From Spirochaetes bacterium ADurb.Bin215 (GTDB lineage: Bacteria; Spirochaetota; Spirochaetia; Treponematales; Treponemataceae), in contig MWCL01000016.1 in the NCBI GenBank assembly GCA_002070025.1, positions 1 to 35,318 on the forward strand: DNA of 35,318 nt. Direction: 5' to 3'. The notes beneath the pieces were generated by a model, which searched no databases, was not told the origin of the DNA, and was given only the letters and a program-made list of their open reading frames with translations. The first letter of the stretch is position 1. Every line of letters begins with the position of its first letter. Shown one piece after another: positions 22,147 to 30,324 of this stretch. A program made the translations under genes and the position numbers.

Positions 22147-24294
22147 ATGCGCAGTAAAAAAGAGCAACACTTCAACTACATATCTCTTCCCCGTGGCGGA
22201 TATCTCGCCGATACCGAAGCAGGGTACATACAATTTGGCGCGCCGCCGGAGACTATCAAGGACACCATGACCATGGAGAAGGGTGTTCCCCGCGTCTATG
22301 TTGTCATGGAGAAGATGTTTGACTGGGCAAAGGGCATCAGTCTCGCCGAGATAGAATTTCCGCTGTACTATAACTATTTTATCAAGAAAACAAAAACCCA
22401 TGTGTTGTGCCGGAAAAACCAGGTCAAGCGGCTCAAAGCCGTATTGCAGGAAGCGCTTTTTGGACCGAAGAATCTGGATCTTTCCATAGATTACGATTCC
22501 GACTGCAGTGTATGCAAAGTTCCCGATATCCGCAAGGAAATGAATTACTTCCGCGCAGGCATGAAATTATCCGATGTCGTGGGGATTCATGTATTCGAGG
22601 ATAAAAAATGTTCCATCGACGAAGCGACCATTACCTATGATGAGTCGGGTACTTTCAAGATCTTTCATGGCAAAAAACTGGTGTCCGCCGTTCCCGGATC
22701 CTTCGCGTACAAGCCGTCCTATTCAATAGGCGAACGGCTTCCCGAGCCGTACAACCCGCCGCTTTTCAGCATTACCTGTCTCGGTCCCAGTCACGGCTTT
22801 GATCCTACCCAGAACACGTCCGGATACATCATCTGGCTTAATCATCACGGTATCATGATTGACCCCCCGGTGAACTCGACCGAATGGCTTCGCGACTCGA
22901 ACGTCAATCCGAAGCTGATCGACGGGATTATCCTTACCCATTGTCATGCAGACCACGACGCGGGTACGTTTCAGAAAATTCTGGAAGAGGGCAAGATAAC
23001 CATTTTTTCCACCGAAACGGTCATGATGAGTTTCTTGCGCAAGTATGCGGCGCTTTCTGATATGCCGGTTTCAAATCTCATGAAACTTTTTATTTTCCAT
23101 CCGTTGCGTATCGGGAAGTCCGAGTTTATTCACGGCGGCAAATTTCAGATGTTTTATTCTCTGCATTCCATCCCGACGTTCGGATTCAAGATGGATTTTC
23201 AGGATCAAACGTTCGTATATTCATCTGATCACAACAATGACCCGGCAGTTCACAAGAAGCTTCTCGATGAACGGGTCATTACGCCGGAGCGGTACAAGGA
23301 ATTCAGGGACTTTCCCTGGGACTCAAAGGTTATTTATCATGAGTCGGGCGTACCCCCGCTCCATACTCCGATTGCCTATCTGAATTCCCTTCCTAAAGAG
23401 ATTCAGAAAAAAACCGTGGTATACCATATTGCGGCCAAAGACTTTCCCAAAGAAACATCCCTGACACTGGCAACCTTTGGAATCGAGAAGACGTTGGTAT
23501 TTCCCACAACCACTCCGTATTATGACAAGGCGTATCAGGTTCTGAACGTCCTGAATCATCTGGACTTTTTCCGGGACATGGAGATAACCAAGGCCCAGTC
23601 CTTCCTGACGATTGTTCAGGAGGAGCATTTCAAAAAGGGCGAGTGCATAATTCGCAAGGGGACGGCGGGAGACAAGTTTTACGTGATTCTTTCCGGGAAC
23701 GTTTCCGTTGCCGGCGAAGGTCTCGAGACCAGAAAAATTTATGGTACGTATGAGTATTTTGGCGAAGTTGCCATAATTACCGGACAGGAGCGGCAAGCCG
23801 ATGTTGTGGCCGAAACCGACGTTATTGCCTATTCGGTGGGTCGCGACGAATTTCTCGACTTTATCGAGGGAACTGAGTTCCAGCAGACATTGGTGCGCCT
23901 CGCGAAGGTTCGCAGCAGTGATTCCTGGAATTTGCTTTCCGCGAGTTCCCTGTTTCGCTATTGTTCGTCGTACCAGAAAACCTGGCTGGAATCCATTCTT
24001 GTCCCGGTTCAAAAAACGGGCAAGGGCGTCCTGGTTCGCGAAGGTGAACGGCTGGAATGCATTTACATTGTCCGCAAGGGTGTTGTATATCGCAGCAGGG
24101 GCGGTGAGAGTACCGGAACGCTCCGTCGCGGAGATTACGTAGGCAACCTGACGAGAATGTACCGCCGCGCAGAAGCGCTGTGCACCTATACCCACAACGG
24201 ACCGGTGTCCCTGTACGCGATTAACCGGGGGGACTTCCTGAAGTTCGCCGAGAAGAATCCCGGTTTGCTCATGAAGTATTTTTATACAGAATAA
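22147..24294 (+). CDS. Metallo-beta-lactamase-fold hydrolase with two cyclic-nucleotide-binding domains
   Basis: The protein has 715 residues. An N-terminal region of about 200 residues is unassigned and includes a cysteine-bearing YDSDCSVCKVPD. The MBL domain follows (about 205-460) with the metal motif THCHADHD near 263-270 and later YSSDHNN and IYHESG. A first cNMP-binding domain (about 475-595) has IIRKGTAGDKFYVILSGNV and the phosphate cassette YFGEVAIITGQERQADVV, keeping the key Glu and Arg. A second, degenerate cNMP-like domain (about 610-715) has IYIVRKGVVYRS but no intact cassette. Some MBL proteins with this architecture are thought to be cyclic-nucleotide-regulated phosphodiesterases; the substrate here is unproven. 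The start at 22147 rather than 22060 follows from the promoter at 22098-22126. Confidence 0.8.
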   Translation: MRSKKEQHFNYISLPRGGYLADTEAGYIQFGAPPETIKDTMTMEKGVPRVYVVMEKMFDWAKGISLAEIEFPLYYNYFIKKTKTHVLCRKNQVKRLKAVLQEALFGPKNLDLSIDYDSDCSVCKVPDIRKEMNYFRAGMKLSDVVGIHVFEDKKCSIDEATITYDESGTFKIFHGKKLVSAVPGSFAYKPSYSIGERLPEPYNPPLFSITCLGPSHGFDPTQNTSGYIIWLNHHGIMIDPPVNSTEWLRDSNVNPKLIDGIILTHCHADHDAGTFQKILEEGKITIFSTETVMMSFLRKYAALSDMPVSNLMKLFIFHPLRIGKSEFIHGGKFQMFYSLHSIPTFGFKMDFQDQTFVYSSDHNNDPAVHKKLLDERVITPERYKEFRDFPWDSKVIYHESGVPPLHTPIAYLNSLPKEIQKKTVVYHIAAKDFPKETSLTLATFGIEKTLVFPTTTPYYDKAYQVLNVLNHLDFFRDMEITKAQSFLTIVQEEHFKKGECIIRKGTAGDKFYVILSGNVSVAGEGLETRKIYGTYEYFGEVAIITGQERQADVVAETDVIAYSVGRDEFLDFIEGTEFQQTLVRLAKVRSSDSWNLLSASSLFRYCSSYQKTWLESILVPVQKTGKGVLVREGERLECIYIVRKGVVYRSRGGESTGTLRRGDYVGNLTRMYRRAEALCTYTHNGPVSLYAINRGDFLKFAEKNPGLLMKYFYTE

Positions 24295-24297
24295 TTT

Positions 24298-25900
24298 TTA
24301 CGCCCGGCGATCAACCATTTCGGATGTTGCGTAAAAACGGATATCCGGATTGTTTTGTTCCATCCGCTCAAGGCTCCATTGGGAGTCGGTAATGAATACA
24401 TAATTACCCCGGATATCCACCAGAATCCTCCGTGTGTTTTCATCCACGAATTTTTTGATCGCTTTGGGGTTGTCGCTCGTTATCCAGCGAGCCAGCGTGA
24501 GCGAGATGGGTTCATAGGAGCAGGACGCGTTGTATTCGTTTTCGAGCCGGCTTTTCAACACCTCTATCTGGAGCTGTCCGACTACTCCGAGAATACGTAC
24601 ATTCGGATAATGGATCCGGGAAAAAACCTGGATAACTCCTTCTTCCGCGAGCTGGTTGAGTCCCTTGTGAAACTGCTTTTCCCTGAGCGGATCGGCGTTC
24701 CGGATTGACTGGAAAAGTTGCGGAGCGAAGCTGGGAATGCCCTTGAAGTTAACCGTTTCGCCTTCGGTCAGGGTATCGCCGATTTTAAATGTTCCGGTGT
24801 CATGGATCCCGATGATGTCTCCGGGCCATGCCTCATCGATAATCTCCCGGTCCTGACTCATGAACGCGGTGGGATTCGCCGTACGGAAGGTTTTTCCCGA
24901 CCGTACATGGTGATACAAGGTGTTCCGGACAAATTTCCCGGAAACCACCCGAAGGAAGGCAATCCGGTCGCGGTGCTTCGGGTTCATGTTCGCATGGATC
25001 TTGAATACAAACCCCGAAAAAGCCTGCTCTTCCGGTTTTATGAGCCGTTCTTCCGCTTCTTTCGGAGTAGGCGGCGGTGCGAGGGAGACAAGCGAATCGA
25101 GCAGTTCCTGTACGCCGAAGTTGTTCAACGCGGAACCGAAGAACACGGGAGTTACCTTCCCGGCCATGTACTCATCACGGTCAAAGGGGGGGGTATATGC
25201 CGGTTATCATGGCTACATCTTCACGGAGCTGACGTGCCCGGGAATCCCCGACGCGTTCATCAAGCCGCGGGTCATCCAGAGAATCTATCCGGAATGTATC
25301 GGTTGGCAGTTGATCTTCTCCCGGGCGGAACAGCAGGAGTTTCTTTTCCACGAGGTTGTACACCCCTTTGAACAGTTTCCCCTGACCGATCGGCCAGGTA
25401 ACCGGGCGCACCTCGACGGCAAGTTCGCGCTCGATCTCGTCGAGCAGTTCCATGGGGTCCTTGCCTTCCCGGTCAAGTTTGTTGACAAAGGTGGTAATCG
25501 GCGTGGCGCGCATGCGGCAGACGACGCAGAGCTGGCGGGTCCGTTCTTCGACACCCTTGACCGAATCAACCACCATGAGGGCGGAGTCTACTGCCGAAAG
25601 GCCCCGGTAGGTGTCTTCGGAAAAGTCTGCGTGTCCCGGTGTATCCAGGAGGTTTATCTTTCGTCCGCCGTACTCAAAACCCATTACGGAGGTGCTGATT
25701 GAAATGCCGCGGTCCTGTTCCATTTTCATGAAATCGGAGACCGCGGTACGGCTCGTTTTTCCGCTTTTTACGGCGCCCGCTATGTGAATGGCTCCACCGA
25801 AGAGAAGAAGTTTTTCCGTTATGGTTGTTTTTCCCGCGTCCGGATGCGAGATGATCGCAAAGGTCATCCGCTTGTTCGTTTCAGTATCGTGTGTATTCAT
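24298..25900 (-). pseudogene. prfC: prfC, peptide chain release factor 3, split by a one-base frameshift in a C8 tract
   Basis: RF3 is the GTPase that releases RF1/RF2 from the ribosome. The N-terminal frame (25900-25181) has SHPDAGKTT (P-loop), DRGISIST, LLDTPGHADF and FVNKLDR. It ends as GIYPPL-stop. The other frame (to 24298) continues with FDRDEYMAGKVTPVFFGSALNNFGV to a normal C-terminus, for a family-length product of about 530 residues. The break lies in eight C (25186-25193 on the complement); seven C would restore FDRDEYMAG. The zero-frame stop context is CTT TGA C, the same heptamer used for +1 frameshifting in prfB, but without the Shine-Dalgarno-like spacer element. Sequencing error, true mutation or recoding are all possible. 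The 3' end lies 4 nt from the convergent gene. Confidence 0.85.
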
Positions 25901-25911
25901 GAGGTAGTACC

Positions 25912-25940
25912 AACGTACCTGCAGGACTGTTCTCCGTCAA
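25912..25940 (-). promoter_or_regulatory. Promoter of prfC
   Basis: TTGACG (25935-25940), a 17-bp spacer and TACGTT (25912-25917) on the minus strand, 11 nt before the ATG at 25900; short or absent leader, no Shine-Dalgarno. Confidence 0.55.
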
Positions 25941-25959
25941 GCGTCAGAGGCTGTTTTGT

Positions 25960-25988
25960 TTGACCGTTTGTTCTTTCTACCATATATT
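25960..25988 (+). promoter_or_regulatory. Promoter of the M16 peptidase gene
   Basis: TTGACC (25960-25965), a 17-bp spacer and TATATT (25983-25988). The leader of about 43 nt contains GGAGAG close to the ATG at 26038. It lies back to back with the prfC promoter without overlapping it. Confidence 0.6.
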
Positions 25989-26037
25989 GTACGCACGAAA
26001 CTGTATCGTCTGATAGTATAAGAAAACGGAGAGTCTC

Positions 26038-28905
26038 ATGATAAAACGATTCGCATATATTACTGTCGCGGTGCTTTTTTTCTTTACCGCCTGCGAAACC
26101 GCCGCGCCCGTGCTTACCGCCGGGCGGGAGCTGGTAACCGATGAAAGAATTTCAACAGGGACGCTTGAAAACGGTGTTTCCTGGATGGTCATGGAAAACA
26201 ACGAACCGCAGAACCGCATTCAGCTGCGTCTGGTTGTGCGTGCCGGATCGGTTCCTGAAGACGATGATCAGCGCGGCATTGCCCATCTGGTTGAGCACAT
26301 GGCATTCAAGGGAACGAAGAGTTTCGCGAAGGAAGATCTCGTGGACTATTTTGAAACCATCGGTATGGCTTTCGGTCCCGAGGTGAACGCGTACACATCC
26401 TTCGACGAGACTGTGTACAAGCTTGAAATTCCCGCGGATGATCCCGCGATTCTGGCCCGTTCCATGGCGATTCTCCGTGAATGGGCCGACTCGCTTGTTT
26501 TCGATCCAGCCGAGCTTGAAAAAGAACGGTCCATAGTTATAGAGGAGTGGCGGCAGGGGCTCGGTGCGAATCAGCGGGTTCGCGACCGTCAGATTCCCCT
26601 GTTGTTCCGGGGCATGGCCTACGCGGACCGCCTGCCCATCGGCGACCCCGAGATTGTACGCACCGTGAGCCGGGAGCGGATCATGCAATTCTACCGCGAC
26701 TGGTACCGGCCGGAGCTCATGACGGTCATTGCCGTTGGAGACGCAAGCGCAGAGATTTTGCGGGACCATATTGCCGAAACGTTTTCCGCCATTCCCGCAT
26801 CTGTCAGCCCCCGAGGGAAACCCGAAACCGGCTCGCCGGTTCATACCGGCCGTGACGTGCTTCTTGTCCGCGATCCGGAGATTACCTATACGACCGCGCA
26901 AATTCTTCAACACCATGACATGCAGCCGCTGAAAACCGTCAACGATTACCGCCGCCGTTTGATCGAAGCGATGGCATTTTCAGTGCTCAACAGCCGTCTT
27001 TCGGAGAAAGCGCTTGCCTCTGATCCCGTCTTCCTCGCTGCCGAAGCGGGCTCCTGGCAGCTTATTCCCGACATGCGGTTTTCCTGGATATGGACGGCCC
27101 CCTCACCGGAGAAATTTTCCGTCGCTTTTGAGGAAGCTATGACGGAACTCGAGCGTATGAAGCGGCACGGTATAACCGAAAGCGAACTTGAACGGCAGAA
27201 GACGACCATGCTGGAACAGATGCGGAAAGCCTGGCTGGACCGCGACAAGGTTTCCTCTGCCGCGCATACAGACGCTCTTGTGCATTCCGTTCTGTACAGT
27301 GAGCCGTATCTTTCACTTGATGCGCGCAACGAGCTGTATCGGACACTGGTTCCCGGAATTTCTTCCGGCGAGGTGCAACAGGTTTTACAGGATCTGTATC
27401 CGGGCCGTGGCACGCTTCTATTCGTCACCGCTCCGGAAAACGCTGCTGACATTCCCGATGAAGCCGCGCTCGCCGCGCTCTGGGAAAAGGCCGGAACGGG
27501 AAAGGAACTTGCCGCGTATGAAGAAGCGGACCTTGGTCGTCCCCTGTATCCGCCCGAGCTCCTTGCGGAACGCGGTCATATTGTCGGAAGAAAAGAATTG
27601 TCCGATGATGGAATCGTACAACTGGATCTTTCCAACGGTGCAACGGTTATCATTCATCCTACCGACTTTCGGGAAAATGAAGTCCTGTTTACCGCGTACA
27701 GCCGCGGCGGTACATCACTTGTTTCGGACGGAGATTTCCCTTCCGCTTCGGCGGCTGTTGATTATGTGGAATATTCCGGACTCAACGGATTTGATCCGGT
27801 TTCACTGCAAAAAAAGTTATCCTCCAATTCGGTTTCGGTTACCCCCTGGATTGAGGAAAGCTATGAAGGTTTGAGCGGAAACTCCTCCGCGGAGGATCTG
27901 GAAATTCTCTTTCAGCTTACCGCCCTCTATTTTGTCCGTCCGGAATTTACAGAAACCGGTTGGTCAGCCCTCATGGCACAACTACGTACCCTCGCGGCGA
28001 ACCGGAGGAGCAAACCGGATGAACAATTCAACGACATGATCCGCGACATTCTGTATGGAGACGCGAAACGATTTCATAATCTGGATATGGAACGGGTCGC
28101 CGCCATGGATCCTTCGGTCGCGGAGCGGATATACCGTGAACGGTTCGCCGGCGCTGATGATTTCGTGTTTGTATTTACGGGAAGTGTCAGTGAAGAACAG
28201 GTTGTCTCCTTTGCCGAACAGTATCTCGCCATTCTTCCCGCAGTGGGCAAGAAGGAGGACGCGTCAGTAATCCGTCCGCCGTTTCCGGAGGGTAGTACCC
28301 GGAGAACGCTTCAGTCCGGACTGGAGCCAAAAAGTACCGTGTTTGTCGGATTCGGCGGAGATGCAGTTATTCGCGACTATGACTTTGAACTGTTCAGCCA
28401 GTTCCGGTTGCTTCTGGATCTCCGGCTCAGGGAAGCTATCCGCGAGGCGCTCGGAGGGTCGTACGGTGTATGGGTCGGCGGGATTCTCTCCGGATACCCG
28501 GACGGACGATTTTCCCTCCAATTCCAGTTTGGCTGCGAGCCGGGACGGGAGGAGGAACTGACCCGGGCGGTTTTGGCAGAACTTTTCTCTCTCCGCGAAA
28601 AACCTGTCGCGGAAACTGATCTGGTAAAGCTTCAGGAGCAATACCGCCGCTCCCGGGAATCCGGATTGCAGAACAACGGATTCTGGCATTCACGGCTGGT
28701 GCAGGTGCTCATGCGCGGGGAGCCGATCAGTGTGATTACGGATACAGACTCGATGCTTACCCGGATTACCGCGGAGACACTGCGTGAGCAGGCCCGTCGG
28801 TATATCAATCCGGATAATCATATCAGCGGCTGGCTGCTGCCTGCCGATCAGACCTTGCGGGAAGAGGGGCAACCTGCCGGGGAGCCGGTTCCTGCCGCAC
28901 CGTGA
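26038..28905 (+). CDS. M16 family (pitrilysin-like) zinc peptidase, predicted lipoprotein
   Basis: This 955-residue peptidase has two M16 halves, as in PqqL-type enzymes. The signal peptide MIKRFAYITVAVLFFFTAC ends in a lipobox-like FTAC, so the mature protein is probably lipid-anchored facing the periplasm. The inverted zinc motif HLVEH is at residues 83-87 (GIAHLVEHMAFKGT), with the downstream Glu in ERSIVIEEWRQGLG. The C-terminal half (from about 525) lacks the zinc motif, which is normal for the family: one half catalyses, the other helps bind substrate. The likely role is degrading peptides taken into or released in the envelope. Its last 58 bp overlap the convergent ferredoxin-like gene. 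Confidence 0.9.
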   Translation: MIKRFAYITVAVLFFFTACETAAPVLTAGRELVTDERISTGTLENGVSWMVMENNEPQNRIQLRLVVRAGSVPEDDDQRGIAHLVEHMAFKGTKSFAKEDLVDYFETIGMAFGPEVNAYTSFDETVYKLEIPADDPAILARSMAILREWADSLVFDPAELEKERSIVIEEWRQGLGANQRVRDRQIPLLFRGMAYADRLPIGDPEIVRTVSRERIMQFYRDWYRPELMTVIAVGDASAEILRDHIAETFSAIPASVSPRGKPETGSPVHTGRDVLLVRDPEITYTTAQILQHHDMQPLKTVNDYRRRLIEAMAFSVLNSRLSEKALASDPVFLAAEAGSWQLIPDMRFSWIWTAPSPEKFSVAFEEAMTELERMKRHGITESELERQKTTMLEQMRKAWLDRDKVSSAAHTDALVHSVLYSEPYLSLDARNELYRTLVPGISSGEVQQVLQDLYPGRGTLLFVTAPENAADIPDEAALAALWEKAGTGKELAAYEEADLGRPLYPPELLAERGHIVGRKELSDDGIVQLDLSNGATVIIHPTDFRENEVLFTAYSRGGTSLVSDGDFPSASAAVDYVEYSGLNGFDPVSLQKKLSSNSVSVTPWIEESYEGLSGNSSAEDLEILFQLTALYFVRPEFTETGWSALMAQLRTLAANRRSKPDEQFNDMIRDILYGDAKRFHNLDMERVAAMDPSVAERIYRERFAGADDFVFVFTGSVSEEQVVSFAEQYLAILPAVGKKEDASVIRPPFPEGSTRRTLQSGLEPKSTVFVGFGGDAVIRDYDFELFSQFRLLLDLRLREAIREALGGSYGVWVGGILSGYPDGRFSLQFQFGCEPGREEELTRAVLAELFSLREKPVAETDLVKLQEQYRRSRESGLQNNGFWHSRLVQVLMRGEPISVITDTDSMLTRITAETLREQARRYINPDNHISGWLLPADQTLREEGQPAGEPVPAAP

Positions 28906-29554
28906 CCGCCCGGGCCGTTGCGGAGAATTTCCCCTTCGGTGGACAGGACGATGGTCTGAGTCGGAATAAACTTTCCGCTCGCGCGGATTGCCTCCGCAGC
29001 GGCATAGTCCAGTCCGCCGCAGCAGGGAACTTCCATGCGGACCACGGTAAGGCTTCTGATATCGTTGTTTGCAAGTATCGCGGCGAGTTTCTCCGAATAG
29101 TCGACGGCATCCAGTTTGGGACACCCGATGACTGTAACGCGGTTTCGCATGAAGTCTCCGTGGAAACTGCCCCGCGCGAAGGCCGCGCAGTCGGCGGCGA
29201 GAAGCAGATCAGCGCCGTTAAAAAAGGATGCGCTCACCGGTGCCAGTTTGAGCTGAACCGGCCACTGCCGCAGTTCCGATTTGCCCGCGGTTTCAGATGC
29301 CGGTACGGACGGCGCCGGTGCGGCGGTTGTTTTTGACGCCTTGTTTCGTTCTACCGTGCGGCCTCGCGCTCTTCAAAACTGATGGCCCCCGTCGGGCATG
29401 CCGGCAGGCAGTCTCCGAGTCCGTCGCAGTAGTCGTCGCGCAAAAGGCGGGCTTTACCTTCAACAAGTCCTATGGCCCCCTCATGGCAGGCCGAAACACA
29501 TAATCCGCAGCCGTTACAGCGGGATTCGTCTATGGTGATAATTTTCCGTTTCAT
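28848..29554 (-). pseudogene. 2[4Fe-4S] ferredoxin-like iron-sulfur protein, split by a -1 frameshift
   Basis: The start is ATG 29554 ([13 protein letters not shown]). Two [4Fe-4S] motifs, [11 protein letters not shown] and [11 protein letters not shown] followed by PTGAI, end in EEREAAR and a stop at 29351. In the next frame the sequence continues as VERNKASK, a Pro/Ala-rich linker, then QWPVQLKLAPVSASFFNGADLLLAADC, VIGCPKLD and MEVPCCGG. This is the second half of the same family of single ferredoxin-type proteins. One missing base near 29355 (for example a G in the GG run) explains the break. The function of the family is not settled; an electron-transfer or redox-sensing role is likely. 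The -10 box lies six bases before the start, and a Crp/Fnr-like site sits about 42 bp upstream. Confidence 0.75.
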
Positions 29555-29560
29555 GCTGAT

Positions 29561-29566
29561 AGTATA
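29561..29566 (-). promoter_or_regulatory. -10 box of the ferredoxin-like gene (leaderless)
   Basis: TATACT on the minus strand, six bases before ATG 29554. It lacks a recognisable -35, as expected for an activator-dependent promoter. Confidence 0.5.
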
Positions 29567-29589
29567 CGAATTGCATGGTAGGATAGAAT

Positions 29590-29603
29590 GTTGCAAAAGC
29601 AAC
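29590..29603. promoter_or_regulatory. Candidate Crp/Fnr-type operator
   Basis: GTTGC-AAAA-GCAAC is a perfect inverted repeat with the 5-4-5 geometry of Crp/Fnr sites. Its centre lies about 42 bp upstream of the predicted ferredoxin start, the class II activator position. It also lies between the ferredoxin-like gene and the Crp/Fnr gene it would regulate. Confidence 0.55.
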
Positions 29604-29628
29604 AAATAGTGCATTTGGAGGGTCCTGA

Positions 29629-30282
29629 ATGACCATACCGGGAAATGTTCGGCTTTTCGCACATATCGCGCCGCAGGATCTTGAAAAACTGCTTTCCTGT
29701 CTTTCCATTCGCCGGAGAAGTTTTTCACGGGGCGAGACGGTCCTGCATGAAGGCGATCCGCTCGACGCGATTGGCCTTGTGCTGTTTGGACGCATACAAA
29801 TTCTGCGAAACGAGTATGACGGGTCGCGGAGTATCGTCTCCACATTCGGTACGGGATCGATTTTCGCCGAAACCTTTGTGTGTGCCGGAGAAACGGTGTG
29901 TCCGGTAACGGTTTCCGCTTCCGAAGACAGCGAAATTCTCTTTATTCCCTATGAAAAAATGCTCCGTTCTTGCGGAAATGCCTGCGGATTTCATACCCAA
30001 CTTATTGAAAACATGATGCGTCTTCTTGCCGAAAAGAATTTGCACCTGAACGCAAAACTGCAAATCTCGTCAAAACGGACGATACGGGACCGTGTTGTGC
30101 AATACTTGTACACCCTTTCCCGTGACACCGGTAGTACATCGGTTGCCATTCCGTTCAGCAGAAATGATCTGGCCGATTATCTCTATGTGGACCGTAGTGC
30201 ACTATCACGGGAACTGGGGAAAATGGAAGCTGACGGGCTGATACGGATTGACGGGCGGAGTTTTCAAATACTTTGGAGATAA
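29629..30282 (+). CDS. Crp/Fnr family transcriptional regulator
   Basis: The protein (217 residues) has an N-terminal cyclic-nucleotide-binding-like sensor domain ([22 protein letters not shown] and following) and a C-terminal winged helix-turn-helix: [22 protein letters not shown]. The sensor domain has scattered cysteines (including C24) but not the N-terminal cluster of classical Fnr, so oxygen sensing by an iron-sulfur cluster is not supported. HcpR-like or heme-binding members are alternatives. GGAGG precedes the ATG by 7 nt. The divergent ferredoxin-like gene and the palindrome between them suggest that it controls that gene and perhaps itself. Confidence 0.9.
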   Translation: MTIPGNVRLFAHIAPQDLEKLLSCLSIRRRSFSRGETVLHEGDPLDAIGLVLFGRIQILRNEYDGSRSIVSTFGTGSIFAETFVCAGETVCPVTVSASEDSEILFIPYEKMLRSCGNACGFHTQLIENMMRLLAEKNLHLNAKLQISSKRTIRDRVVQYLYTLSRDTGSTSVAIPFSRNDLADYLYVDRSALSRELGKMEADGLIRIDGRSFQILWR

Positions 30283-30287
30283 TAGAT

Positions 30288-30316
30288 TTGACAAATCGCA
30301 GGACTGACCGTATCAT
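30288..30316 (+). promoter_or_regulatory. Strong promoter of the EAL protein gene (leaderless)
   Basis: TTGACA (30288-30293, full consensus), a 17-bp spacer and TATCAT (30311-30316). ATG 30325 follows 8 nt later, so the transcript should start within about two bases of the start codon. No Shine-Dalgarno is present. Confidence 0.75.
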
Positions 30317-30324
30317 TCATCCAC

